A stretch of DNA of 24,051 nt from JBAUHN01 sp049680295 (GTDB lineage: Bacteria > Pseudomonadota > Alphaproteobacteria > Rhodobacterales > Rhodobacteraceae). The stretch spans positions 1 through 24,051 of the forward strand of contig JBAUHN010000479.1 of NCBI GenBank assembly GCA_049680295.1, read 5' to 3'. Under the pieces are notes generated by a model. The model made no database searches and was not told the DNA's origin. It saw nothing but the letters and a program-made list of their open reading frames with translations. Each line of letters starts with the position of its first letter. Within the stretch, counting starts at the first letter, position 1. Positions 1-5,889 of the stretch are shown here, piece after piece. A program made the position numbers and the translations under genes.

Positions 1-1
1 G

Positions 2-562
2 AACCTTGGCATTGGCATCCCAACGCTGGTCAGCAACTACATCCCCGACGGCATGGACGTGACGCTGCAATCGGAAAACGGCATGTTGGGTATGGGCCCC
101 TTCCCGACCGAGGATGAGATCGACCCGGACCTGATCAATGCAGGCAAGCAGACAATCACGGAACTGGCGCGGACGGCATACTTTGACAGCGCCCAGAGCT
201 TTGGCATGATCCGGGGTGGCAAGATCGCAATGGCGATCCTTGGCGCAATGGAGGTGGCCGAGAACGGCGATCTCGCCAATTGGATGATCCCCGGCAAGCT
301 GGTCAAGGGCATGGGCGGCGCGATGGATCTGGTAGCAGGTGTGGGTCGCGTGGTGGTTGTTATGGATCACACCAACAAACACGGCGACAGCAAGGTCCTG
401 CGCGCCTGCACATTGCCGCTAACGGGCAAAGCTGTCGTTGACCGGATCATCACCAACCTTGGTGTGTTGGATGTGGTCGAGGGCGGCCTGAAGATTGTCG
501 AATGCGCCGATGGTGTCTCAGAGGACGAATTGCGTGCCGCGACCGAAGCGACGCTGGTCTAA
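2..562 (+). CDS. scoB: 3-oxoacid CoA-transferase subunit B, 5'-truncated by window edge
   Basis: The reading frame is already open at base 2 and runs to TAA at 560-562, giving 186 visible residues. About 20 N-terminal residues should lie upstream, since the family is near 205-215 aa. It belongs to the class I CoA-transferases: the B subunit pairs with an A subunit to move CoA from succinyl-CoA to acetoacetate or a related 3-oxoacid in cytosolic ketone-body or short-chain acid catabolism. The motif SENGMLGMGP (near residue 24 of the visible part) holds the glutamate expected to form the glutamyl-CoA thioester. The stretches MVRGGK-like 'MIRGGK', 'NWMIPGK' and 'GMGGAMDL' are also typical of the family. 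The A subunit is presumably just upstream and out of view. The gene converges on the transglycosylase gene, with a 45-base gap that shows no clear terminator. The ATG at 53 is internal and is not the real start. Confidence 0.93.
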   Translation, partial: NLGIGIPTLVSNYIPDGMDVTLQSENGMLGMGPFPTEDEIDPDLINAGKQTITELARTAYFDSAQSFGMIRGGKIAMAILGAMEVAENGDLANWMIPGKLVKGMGGAMDLVAGVGRVVVVMDHTNKHGDSKVLRACTLPLTGKAVVDRIITNLGVLDVVEGGLKIVECADGVSEDELRAATEATLV

Positions 563-607
563 GCAGGGTATTCTCCTAAGCCTGCGTTTCAGCTGGCTTG
601 GGCAGTA

Positions 608-1423
608 TCATCTTAACGTGGCAAAGACACAGCCGTCGGTGATCAACTCTGGCTGGGTCTTGCACAGACCACTGGCAACCTTAAATGCCGCCAGCACCTT
701 TGGTACGTAGTCCCGTGTTTCGGGAAAAGGCGGCACACCTGCATGTTTGCGCACCGACCCCTCGCCTGCGTTGTAGCCTGCCAATACCAAAATCGGATCA
801 GCCTCGAATTTCTGCATCAGCCAGTCGAGGTATTTGACCCCGCCGGAAATGTTCTGCGGCCCGACCATACTGTCTGTCACACCAAACCGCGCCGCGGTAT
901 CCGGCATCAACTGCATCAACCCCTGCGCCCCGGCCCGACTGACCGCATCTTCCCTGCCCGCGGATTCCACGGAAATGACCGCCAACACCAAAGCAGGAGA
1001 AACCCGCGTGCCAATGGTAGCTTTCAAAATGTCGATGCCATTTACCTTGGCGATGCTTTGTAGTTCCTGCAACCTCGGCACCGGCACTTGTCCCGCAAAG
1101 CCGGCAATCGTCGTCATCGCAAGCTGCAAACGTCCTGGACCTGTCTTGGTGATGTCTGGCGACACTTTCGTCCAGAACCAATCATACTGCCCCTGAGCAA
1201 CCGAAAGTGCGGCAGCCGTGTCTGCCGGCAGTGACGCTGCTTTTGGTTTAGCGGTGTTTTGTTCGGCAGGGTCGATCTGCACAAGTTTACGTTTGGTCGC
1301 GCCCGCAGTCGGGACTTTGATATGACGTGCCTGAAAATCCGGATAGGGCTTGGGGGCGTCAGAATACGCAGGCAGCGCCAAACAGCCGCCCGCGATCAGG
1401 GTTAAGACCTTTAGAAATTTCAT
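608..1423 (-). CDS. Secreted lytic transglycosylase (SLT domain)
   Basis: The product is 271 aa. A signal peptide covers about residues 1-21 (MKFLK start, hydrophobic core, AYS-D cleavage), so it is probably periplasmic. Residues 25-135 are a poorly conserved spacer. A lysozyme-like SLT domain fills about 140-245, with the catalytic glutamate at E153 in 'ISVESAG', then 'GLMQLMP' (168-174) and 'AGYNAGEGSV' (215-224). Such enzymes cleave the MurNAc-GlcNAc bond of peptidoglycan with 1,6-anhydro formation. Cys254 and Cys265 could form a C-terminal disulfide. The gene is divergent from the Flp pilin gene and shares its 360-base upstream region. A role in opening the wall for the pilus is therefore possible, but this is only inferred from position. 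Upstream of the ATG is a weak AGG. Cys14 is not in a good lipobox, so I do not call it a lipoprotein. Confidence 0.9.
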   Translation of the reverse strand: MKFLKVLTLIAGGCLALPAYSDAPKPYPDFQARHIKVPTAGATKRKLVQIDPAEQNTAKPKAASLPADTAAALSVAQGQYDWFWTKVSPDITKTGPGRLQLAMTTIAGFAGQVPVPRLQELQSIAKVNGIDILKATIGTRVSPALVLAVISVESAGREDAVSRAGAQGLMQLMPDTAARFGVTDSMVGPQNISGGVKYLDWLMQKFEADPILVLAGYNAGEGSVRKHAGVPPFPETRDYVPKVLAAFKVASGLCKTQPELITDGCVFATLR

Positions 1424-1783
1424 TTTGCCTGCTCAGACTGATTTTTATATTTATTGCCCGCAATATTGCAGAAAAAAACCCGCAAAACCAGCAATTCCGG
1501 CCTTAGATCAAGGCGATTCCGCCATATTTTACAGTTCTCAGCACCAGTTTTTAACAACAAGTTAAGAAATTCAGAATCTTATTCGTTATAATTCAACAGC
1601 TTAGATATTTTTCCCCAAGAAATCTTTCTACGTCCGCAAAAGGCACCTTTGCCGTCAAAATCATGCCCCAATCAAAGGGCTATATAGCGTCATACCAAGT
1701 CGACCGGGCCAACAGAGAGAAACGGCCCACACGGAAGACAAGGTTGTAAACCTGAACTCACAGATCCTTTGGAGGGACAAACA
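1424..1783. other. AT-rich divergent intergenic region upstream of pilin genes
   Basis: This 360-base stretch separates the divergent transglycosylase and pilin genes, and I find no gene in it. It is clearly more AT-rich than its surroundings between about 1436 and 1640. It contains a TTAA-N7-TTAA box (1551-1565), a TATAAT (1587-1592) and two perfect 10-bp palindromes: GCAATATTGC at 1460-1469 and GCTATATAGC at 1679-1688. If transcription starts near 1600, the pilin mRNA would have a leader of about 185 bases. The segment 1690-1783 is less AT-rich and ends in the strong pilin ribosome-binding site. Confidence 0.6.
1551..1592 (+). promoter_or_regulatory. CtrA-type box plus -10 element upstream of flp pilin
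   Basis: TTAA at 1551-1554, exactly seven bases, then TTAA at 1562-1565 matches the CtrA consensus TTAA-N7-TTAA. A perfect -10 hexamer TATAAT lies at 1587-1592, so the second half-site falls roughly where the -35 element would be. That is the geometry of CtrA-activated promoters in Caulobacter, where pilA is a CtrA target. The box is symmetric, so it could also act on the divergent transglycosylase gene. The motif match is seen directly; CtrA binding is inferred. Confidence 0.55.
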
Positions 1784-1975
1784 ATGATGAACTTTATCAA
1801 AAATTTCCGTAAAGACGAAGACGGCGCCGTAACAGTTGACTGGGTCGTTCTGACCGCCGCTGTTGTTGGCCTGGCCGCAGCTGCTTATTCTTCGATCGAA
1901 GATGGCGCATCCGATCTGACATCCAACACAGCAACCTTCCTGGGTTCGCAAACTGTTGGCGACATCGGCGACTAA
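1784..1975 (+). CDS. flp1: Flp family type IVb pilin (major pilin candidate)
   Basis: The product is 63 aa. The ATG at 1784 is chosen because GGAGGG (1771-1776) sits seven bases upstream; the in-frame TTG at 1769 would lie inside that ribosome-binding site. The 14-residue leader is basic and polar (MMNFIKNFRKDEDG). Cleavage by the A24 prepilin peptidase would fall after Gly14, giving a mature pilin of 49 aa that begins AVTVDWVVLTAAVVG. The hydrophobic segment is the assembly helix. In classical Flp pilins positions 5 and 6 of the mature protein are Glu-Tyr; here they are Asp-Trp. The short C-terminal part (about residues 36-63) is acidic and Ser/Thr/Asp-rich with no lysine or arginine, so the fibre surface may be acidic. 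The strong ribosome-binding site suits high expression. It is the first gene of the pilus locus and is followed by a hairpin. Confidence 0.92.
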   Translation: MMNFIKNFRKDEDGAVTVDWVVLTAAVVGLAAAAYSSIEDGASDLTSNTATFLGSQTVGDIGD

Positions 1976-2013
1976 TACCGGCCCTCGATCACATCTTGAT
2001 TGACGCCAAACGG

Positions 2014-2043
2014 AGGTCGCGTCCTGTACGCAGGATGCGACCT
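2014..2043 (+). terminator. Hairpin / likely terminator after first pilin
   Basis: GGTCGCGTCCTG (2015-2026), loop TACG, CAGGATGCGACC (2031-2042) form a 12-bp stem with a single mismatched position, extended by one A-T pair outside. The downstream bases are only mildly T-rich (TTCTACCTGTT). It lies 39 bases after the pilin stop and before the second pilin. It probably terminates most transcripts or protects the 3' end of the pilin message. Confidence 0.6.
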
Positions 2044-2091
2044 TCTACCTGTTATGTACCCTTGTTATGGGCATAAATGTGAAAGTGTTAC

Positions 2092-2268
2092 ATGAAAAAA
2101 GTCTTTAGACGATTTCGCAACAGGGAAAACGGTGCCGTCACGGTAGATTGGGTTGTGCTCTGCGCAGCGGTTGTCGGATTGGCCATCCTGATTGTTTCAT
2201 CAATGACGGATGGCGCCCTTGGATTGACCGGCAACATGCAAGCCTACTTCGACGCATGGGAATTCTGA
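2092..2268 (+). CDS. Second small Flp-type pilin
   Basis: I found this short frame by reading the gap between the first pilin and cpaB. It has ATG at 2092, TGA at 2266-2268 and encodes 58 aa. The leader is MKKVFRRFRNRENG, followed by AVTVDWVVLCAAVVGLAILI. The core GAVTVDWVVL is identical to that of the first pilin, so cleavage after Gly14 would give a 44-aa mature protein. Differences from the first pilin are a much more basic leader, a cysteine within the hydrophobic helix, and a very short C-terminus ending AYFDAWEF with aromatic residues. The ribosome-binding site is weak (GAAAG about six bases upstream), unlike the strong GGAGGG of the first pilin. This suggests lower expression and a minor or initiating pilin, which is inference. 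A gene remnant is possible, but the frame is intact and the cleavage motif is preserved. Confidence 0.85.
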   Translation: MKKVFRRFRNRENGAVTVDWVVLCAAVVGLAILIVSSMTDGALGLTGNMQAYFDAWEF

Positions 2269-2276
2269 GCGCTCAC

Positions 2277-2323
2277 TAAACGAGTGACAAGCGGTGCCGG
2301 TGGCTTCGCTTGTCCGTCGTTTA
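2277..2323 (+). terminator. Large near-perfect hairpin after second pilin
   Basis: Starting nine bases after the stop codon, TAAACGA (2277-2283) pairs with TCGTTTA (2317-2323), GACAAGCG (2286-2293) with CGCTTGTC (2307-2314), and GCC (2296-2298) with GGC (2302-2304) around a GGT loop. Two symmetric 2x2 internal loops separate the three helices, for 18 base pairs in total. There is no proper T-tract, so a transcript 3'-end stabiliser or a Rho-independent terminator of weak type are both possible. Confidence 0.55.
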
Positions 2324-2372
2324 ATGCGTAAAGTTTGAAAGGCAATTGGGGAAAATTCAGCTCAAACTGCGC

Positions 2373-2386
2373 GGCGCAATTGCGCC
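2373..2386. repeat. Perfect 14-bp palindrome GGCGCAATTGCGCC
   Basis: This fully self-complementary 14-mer lies about 100 bases before cpaB. A copy differing at one base (GGCACAATTGCGCC) occurs at 12570-12583, just after cpaA. It could be a dimeric-regulator site or a small hairpin. No T-run follows this copy. Confidence 0.4.
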
Positions 2387-2484
2387 TTGGTCCCTCAAAT
2401 TGCCACATTCTGATGCGAAAAACATGACAAGTCAGCCTCGGCCAGGATTCTGCCGACCTGTTAATATGAGTATGAGGTGAAAAG

Positions 2485-3342
2485 ATGCGAATTGTGTTTG
2501 GACTAGTCTTATTGGTGGGTATCGCACTCGCTGGTGGGGCTGTGTATATGGCAAAAAGCTATATTGGTGAATACCAGTCTGAATTGGCGCGCGAACGCGC
2601 ATCTCAAAAAGAAATTGTGCCAACGCAAGCTGTCTATGTCACGGAACGCACGTTGAAATACGGCGAAGAGATCAAAAAAGAAGACGTCCGAGAGGTTCAG
2701 TGGCCGGTCAATGCGATCCCGGAAGGAACGTTCGGATCTATCGATGACCTTTTTCCCGATGACGGCAAAGAAAAACGTCTGGTGATCCGCGCCATGGAAA
2801 AGCACGAGGCGGTCATGGCGATCAAGGTGACGAAACCGGGACAGGATGCGGGCCTGACGTCCCGTCTGGAACGCGGCATGCGCGCCTTTGCAATTCGTGT
2901 TGATGTCTCCAGCGGCGTGTCCGGTTTCTTGCGGCCCGGCGACAAGGTCGATGTCTATTGGACCGGTGAGGTCACGGCACCAGGCGCCAAACAAAGCAAG
3001 GATGTCACCAAATTGATCGAAGTCGGCGTTCAACTGATCGCTGTTGACCAAAGCGCCAGTGGTCAATTCGGCGAGGCCACGATTGCGCGCACCGTCACGG
3101 TTGCAGTGCGCCCGCAGCAGGTCGCCGCACTGGCGCAGGCACAATCAACCGGTAATTTGTCCTTGTCCCTGGTCGGGACCGGCGATGACACCATCGCGGA
3201 TGCAACCGAAGTTGACCAGCAGTCGCTGTTGGGTCTGAAAGCTGCAGAAGTCGCGGCCGAAGTTCAGCGCGAGCGTGTCTGCACAATTCGCACACGTCGC
3301 GGCGCAGAGGTTGTTGAAATTGCGATCCCCTGCACAAACTAA
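2485..3342 (+). CDS. cpaB: Flp pilus assembly protein CpaB (RcpC)
   Basis: The product is 285 aa. One N-terminal membrane or signal segment (about residues 3-22) anchors it at the inner membrane or exports it. A short helix (to about 45) leads to a SAF-type domain at about 46-115, with 'YGEEIKKEDVREVQWP' the typical SAF strand-loop. A second conserved CpaB/RcpC block lies at about 130-160 ('AFAIRVDVSSGVSGFLRPGDKVDV'-type). CpaB proteins are periplasmic and are thought to link secretin, peptidoglycan and pilus. Cys266 and Cys283 near the C-terminus could form a disulfide. GAGG (2474-2477) seven bases before ATG fixes the start. A strong terminator follows the gene and separates it from cpaC, so it may be transcribed with the pilins or alone. 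Confidence 0.92.
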   Translation: MRIVFGLVLLVGIALAGGAVYMAKSYIGEYQSELARERASQKEIVPTQAVYVTERTLKYGEEIKKEDVREVQWPVNAIPEGTFGSIDDLFPDDGKEKRLVIRAMEKHEAVMAIKVTKPGQDAGLTSRLERGMRAFAIRVDVSSGVSGFLRPGDKVDVYWTGEVTAPGAKQSKDVTKLIEVGVQLIAVDQSASGQFGEATIARTVTVAVRPQQVAALAQAQSTGNLSLSLVGTGDDTIADATEVDQQSLLGLKAAEVAAEVQRERVCTIRTRRGAEVVEIAIPCTN

Positions 3343-3362
3343 TTGAAACATCAAAGTTTTTG

Positions 3363-3395
3363 AACGGGCGCCCCTGAATAAGCGGCGCCCGTTTT
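3363..3395 (+). terminator. Rho-independent terminator between cpaB and cpaC
   Basis: ACGGGCGCC (3364-3372), an 11-base loop, and GGCGCCCGT (3384-3392) form a perfect GC-rich 9-bp stem, with one further A-T pair and a T4 run at 3392-3395. It begins about 20 bases after the cpaB stop codon. Confidence 0.75.
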
Positions 3396-3536
3396 CGCAT
3401 GCCTATGTTGCCATTTACCCACAGGCACCTGCGGCATGCCGACAATGATTCTTGCAATGATATCAAATCTAACGCACAGTAAGCTTATCTGGGCAGTAAG
3501 ACCCAACCTTGAGGCGTGATCAAAAAGGCAGGTCAC

Positions 3537-4985
3537 ATGAAAATTGATAGATTCCTAAAAGCGGCCCTTCTGGGGCTGTCCATTGCTGCGAATCCGCTCG
3601 TCATGGCTGACCCTGCGGTGGCGCAATCTGAAACACTGCGCGTTGTGCGGAAGGGCCCGGCGAAGACGCTGAAGGTGCCCATGAACCGGGCAATCGTCGT
3701 CGAAAGTGACATTCCGTTTGCGGAACTCAGCATCGCCAACCCAGGCATTGCCGATATTTCATCGCTGTCGGATCGCACCATATACGTGTTGGGCAAATCG
3801 CCCGGTCTGACGACACTGACGATGTTTGACGCCGCCGGACAGTTGATTACCAGCGTTGACGTGCGTGTCGAAATCGAAATTTCCGAATTCAAAGAACGGT
3901 TGCGCCAAATCCTTCCCGGTGAACGGATCGACGTGCGTTCGGCCAATGATGGGATTGTGTTGTCCGGCGTCGTGTCAAGCACGCAGCGGCTGCAACGGGC
4001 CCTGGATCTGGCCGAAAGATACGCGCCGGAACGGGTATCCAACCTGATGAGCGTCGGTGGCATTCAACAGGTTATGCTGAAAGTTCGCTTTGCCGAAATG
4101 CAGCGCAGCGTGTCGAAATCGCTCAGCTCTTCTTTGGCTCTGGGCGGTCCTGGCGCGCGTGTCACGACCGGTACAGGCACGCTGAATGCAGCCGGGCTTG
4201 TGAACAATGCATTGGGCATCAACCCCGCGGCAGACATCAGCATTCCCACGACAAACTCGAATGCAGGTGCTATTCTGTTTGGGTTTGGGTCTGGTTCGGG
4301 ACAGTTTGGCATTTTGCTGGAAGCCCTTGAAAGAAAAGGCGTTGTCCGCACTTTGGCTGAACCAAATCTGGTCGCTTTGTCCGGGCAAGAGGCCACGTTT
4401 CTTGCGGGCGGCGAATACCCGGTTCCCATTGCGCAAAAAGACGGCGTGGTCACGGTTGAGTTCAAACCCTTCGGGATCGAGCTTAATTTTATCCCACGTG
4501 TTGTCGACAAAGATCTGGTGAACCTTGAGCTTAAGGCGTCTGTGTCCGCAATTGATGAAGAAAACGGGATTTCCGTTGCCAACGGTTTTGAACTGGCGGC
4601 CTTCACAAAGCGTGAAACATCGACAACCGTGGAAATGCGTGACGGCGAAAGCTTTGCCATCGCAGGTCTGCTGCAGGATGATTTCGCGGACACCAACCAG
4701 CAATTGCCGTGGATTGGCGATGTTCCGGTTTTGGGGGCGCTGTTCCGCAGTGCCAGCTACCAACGCAGTCAAACGGAACTAGTGATCATTATCACCGCGC
4801 ATCTGGTATCGCCTACACGCGGCGAAGCGCTGGCATTGCCAACCGACCGCATCAAACCGCCAACTGAAAAAGATCTGTTCCTGTCCGGACGTGTGACCGC
4901 TGGCACCCGCAGACCAACCGCCGGTGCCGCTGGCGAAGTGGCAAAGCAAGACTTTAACGGCTCTTATGGCTATGTGATGGACTGA
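3537..4985 (+). CDS. cpaC: Tad/Flp pilus outer-membrane secretin CpaC (RcpA)
   Basis: The product is 482 aa from ATG 3537. A GTG at 3516 would add seven residues before an otherwise normal signal peptide (about 1-30, ending AVAQ-SE) and is less likely. Residues about 36-110 are the pilus-secretin N-terminal domain ('VPMNRAIVVESDIPFAEL'). Residues about 115-165 form a BON-like repeat. The secretin core is about 175-425. It includes 'LAEPNLVALSGQEATFLAGG' (273-292), a central Ser/Gly-rich plug region, and the gate motif near 'VPVLGALF' (396-403). Secretins assemble as an outer-membrane ring through which the Flp fibre leaves the cell. The C-terminal tail (425-482) is proline- and lysine-containing and probably periplasmic. 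It is followed after four bases by the OmpA-like lipoprotein gene, so the two are cotranscribed. Confidence 0.95.
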   Translation: MKIDRFLKAALLGLSIAANPLVMADPAVAQSETLRVVRKGPAKTLKVPMNRAIVVESDIPFAELSIANPGIADISSLSDRTIYVLGKSPGLTTLTMFDAAGQLITSVDVRVEIEISEFKERLRQILPGERIDVRSANDGIVLSGVVSSTQRLQRALDLAERYAPERVSNLMSVGGIQQVMLKVRFAEMQRSVSKSLSSSLALGGPGARVTTGTGTLNAAGLVNNALGINPAADISIPTTNSNAGAILFGFGSGSGQFGILLEALERKGVVRTLAEPNLVALSGQEATFLAGGEYPVPIAQKDGVVTVEFKPFGIELNFIPRVVDKDLVNLELKASVSAIDEENGISVANGFELAAFTKRETSTTVEMRDGESFAIAGLLQDDFADTNQQLPWIGDVPVLGALFRSASYQRSQTELVIIITAHLVSPTRGEALALPTDRIKPPTEKDLFLSGRVTAGTRRPTAGAAGEVAKQDFNGSYGYVMD

Positions 4986-4989
4986 TCCC

Positions 4990-5667
4990 ATGAAAAACAC
5001 AAAAATCAAACTTCTCCAGACGGCATGTCTGACCGCAAGCGTGGTTTCATTAACCGCCTGCGCGCCCGGCGGTGGCAAAGTGTTGACCCAGTTTTTCCGC
5101 GAAGCCGGTTCCATCACAGACAGTGGCGATTTTGGCAATTCGACGTCGAATAACACGCTGATCCAGACCGGTGAGAAAGATTATACAGCCAATTTGGCAG
5201 GCCGTTTCGCGTCCGAGGTCAATTCGATGGTGAATTTCGAATTCAACAGCACGCAACTGGATGCAGGTGCACAAGCGATCTTGCGTCAGCAGGCCAACTG
5301 GATCCGTCAATTCCCTGAAATCCGATTCCGTGTTTATGGCCATGCAGACGCTGTCGGCAGCCAGGGTTACAACAAAGCTCTGGGCTTGCGCCGCGCAAAT
5401 GCGGTTGTGCGTTTCCTTGGCACCCAGGGCATCAGCCGCAGCAGGCTAGAGGCCGTCGCGTCATTTGGCGAAACCCAACCGCTTGTCGTCACCCAAGGAC
5501 GCGAACGCAGAAATCGCCGGACTGTGACTGAAGTCAGCGGATTTGTGAAAAACCATCAGACCGTTCTTGATGGCAAATATGCCCAGATCATTTACCGTGA
5601 TTATGTCGAAAGCGCCATCGCGCCTACCGGTCTTTCGGGTAGCCTGACAGAAATTGTCGCTGAATAA
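4990..5667 (+). CDS. OmpA-family lipoprotein in the Tad locus (cpaD position)
   Basis: The product is 225 aa. It has a lipoprotein signal with lipobox LTAC (21-24), so Cys24 is the likely lipidated residue. Residues 25-75 are low-complexity and Gly/Ser/Thr-rich. An OmpA/MotB-like peptidoglycan-binding domain covers about 78-180: 'NFEFNSTQLD' opens it, 'YGHADAVG' carries Asp120, and 'LGLRRANAVVRFL' carries Arg134/135. These are the positions that bind diaminopimelate in OmpA. 'RERRNRRTV' ends the fold. A 45-residue tail follows. It starts four bases after cpaC. In Caulobacter this slot holds cpaD, a secretin-associated lipoprotein. Here a wall-binding lipoprotein may tether or pilot the secretin instead, which is inference from position. 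Confidence 0.88.
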   Translation: MKNTKIKLLQTACLTASVVSLTACAPGGGKVLTQFFREAGSITDSGDFGNSTSNNTLIQTGEKDYTANLAGRFASEVNSMVNFEFNSTQLDAGAQAILRQQANWIRQFPEIRFRVYGHADAVGSQGYNKALGLRRANAVVRFLGTQGISRSRLEAVASFGETQPLVVTQGRERRNRRTVTEVSGFVKNHQTVLDGKYAQIIYRDYVESAIAPTGLSGSLTEIVAE

Positions 5668-5686
5668 TCCGCCGAACAATGCCCAC

Positions 5687-5710
5687 TCTTGCGACGAGAT
5701 CGTCGCAAGA
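5687..5710 (+). terminator. Perfect 10-bp hairpin between ompA-like gene and cpaE
   Basis: TCTTGCGACG (5687-5696), loop AGAT, CGTCGCAAGA (5701-5710). The stem is perfect and starts 19 bases after the stop codon. An A-rich rather than T-rich stretch follows, so it is not a canonical intrinsic terminator. It may be an RNA-stability or processing hairpin, or a symmetric protein-binding site. The 220-base gap it lies in probably also holds a promoter for cpaE, but I cannot point to a convincing one. Confidence 0.5.
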
Positions 5711-5889
5711 AACCAAACAATTGGAGCTTTTTGGCCCCAATATCGCCCTACTTGACTGCGACATTGCCCCCAATGGGACAATTCTATCCGGAGCGAATAC
5801 CGGGTGTGGGCGAACGCAAGATATTTAGGGCCGCTACAGCAGCACCTTAACCATATCAGCCGAGCCCTTGAACAAAGGATGACTTGGCA

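Noticed and set aside
1382..1463. Lipobox in the transglycosylase signal (Cys14)
   Set aside because: The residues before Cys14 (A-G-G) lack the expected aliphatic -3 residue, and a signal peptidase I site follows at AYS-D.
1642..1653. Sigma-54-like GGCAC...TTGC upstream of the pilin
   Set aside because: The GG-to-GC spacing is several bases too short for a -24/-12 promoter.
1769..1783. TTG at 1769 as the pilin start
   Set aside because: It lies just before and in the ribosome-binding site GGAGGG that serves ATG 1784.
3516..3536. GTG at 3516 as the cpaC start
   Set aside because: It would put seven extra residues before a normal signal peptide that begins at ATG 3537.
3975..4772. Long antisense frames opposite cpaC and several other genes
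   Set aside because: They lie opposite strong, conserved genes, show no family resemblance and lack ribosome-binding sites; they are codon-bias shadows.
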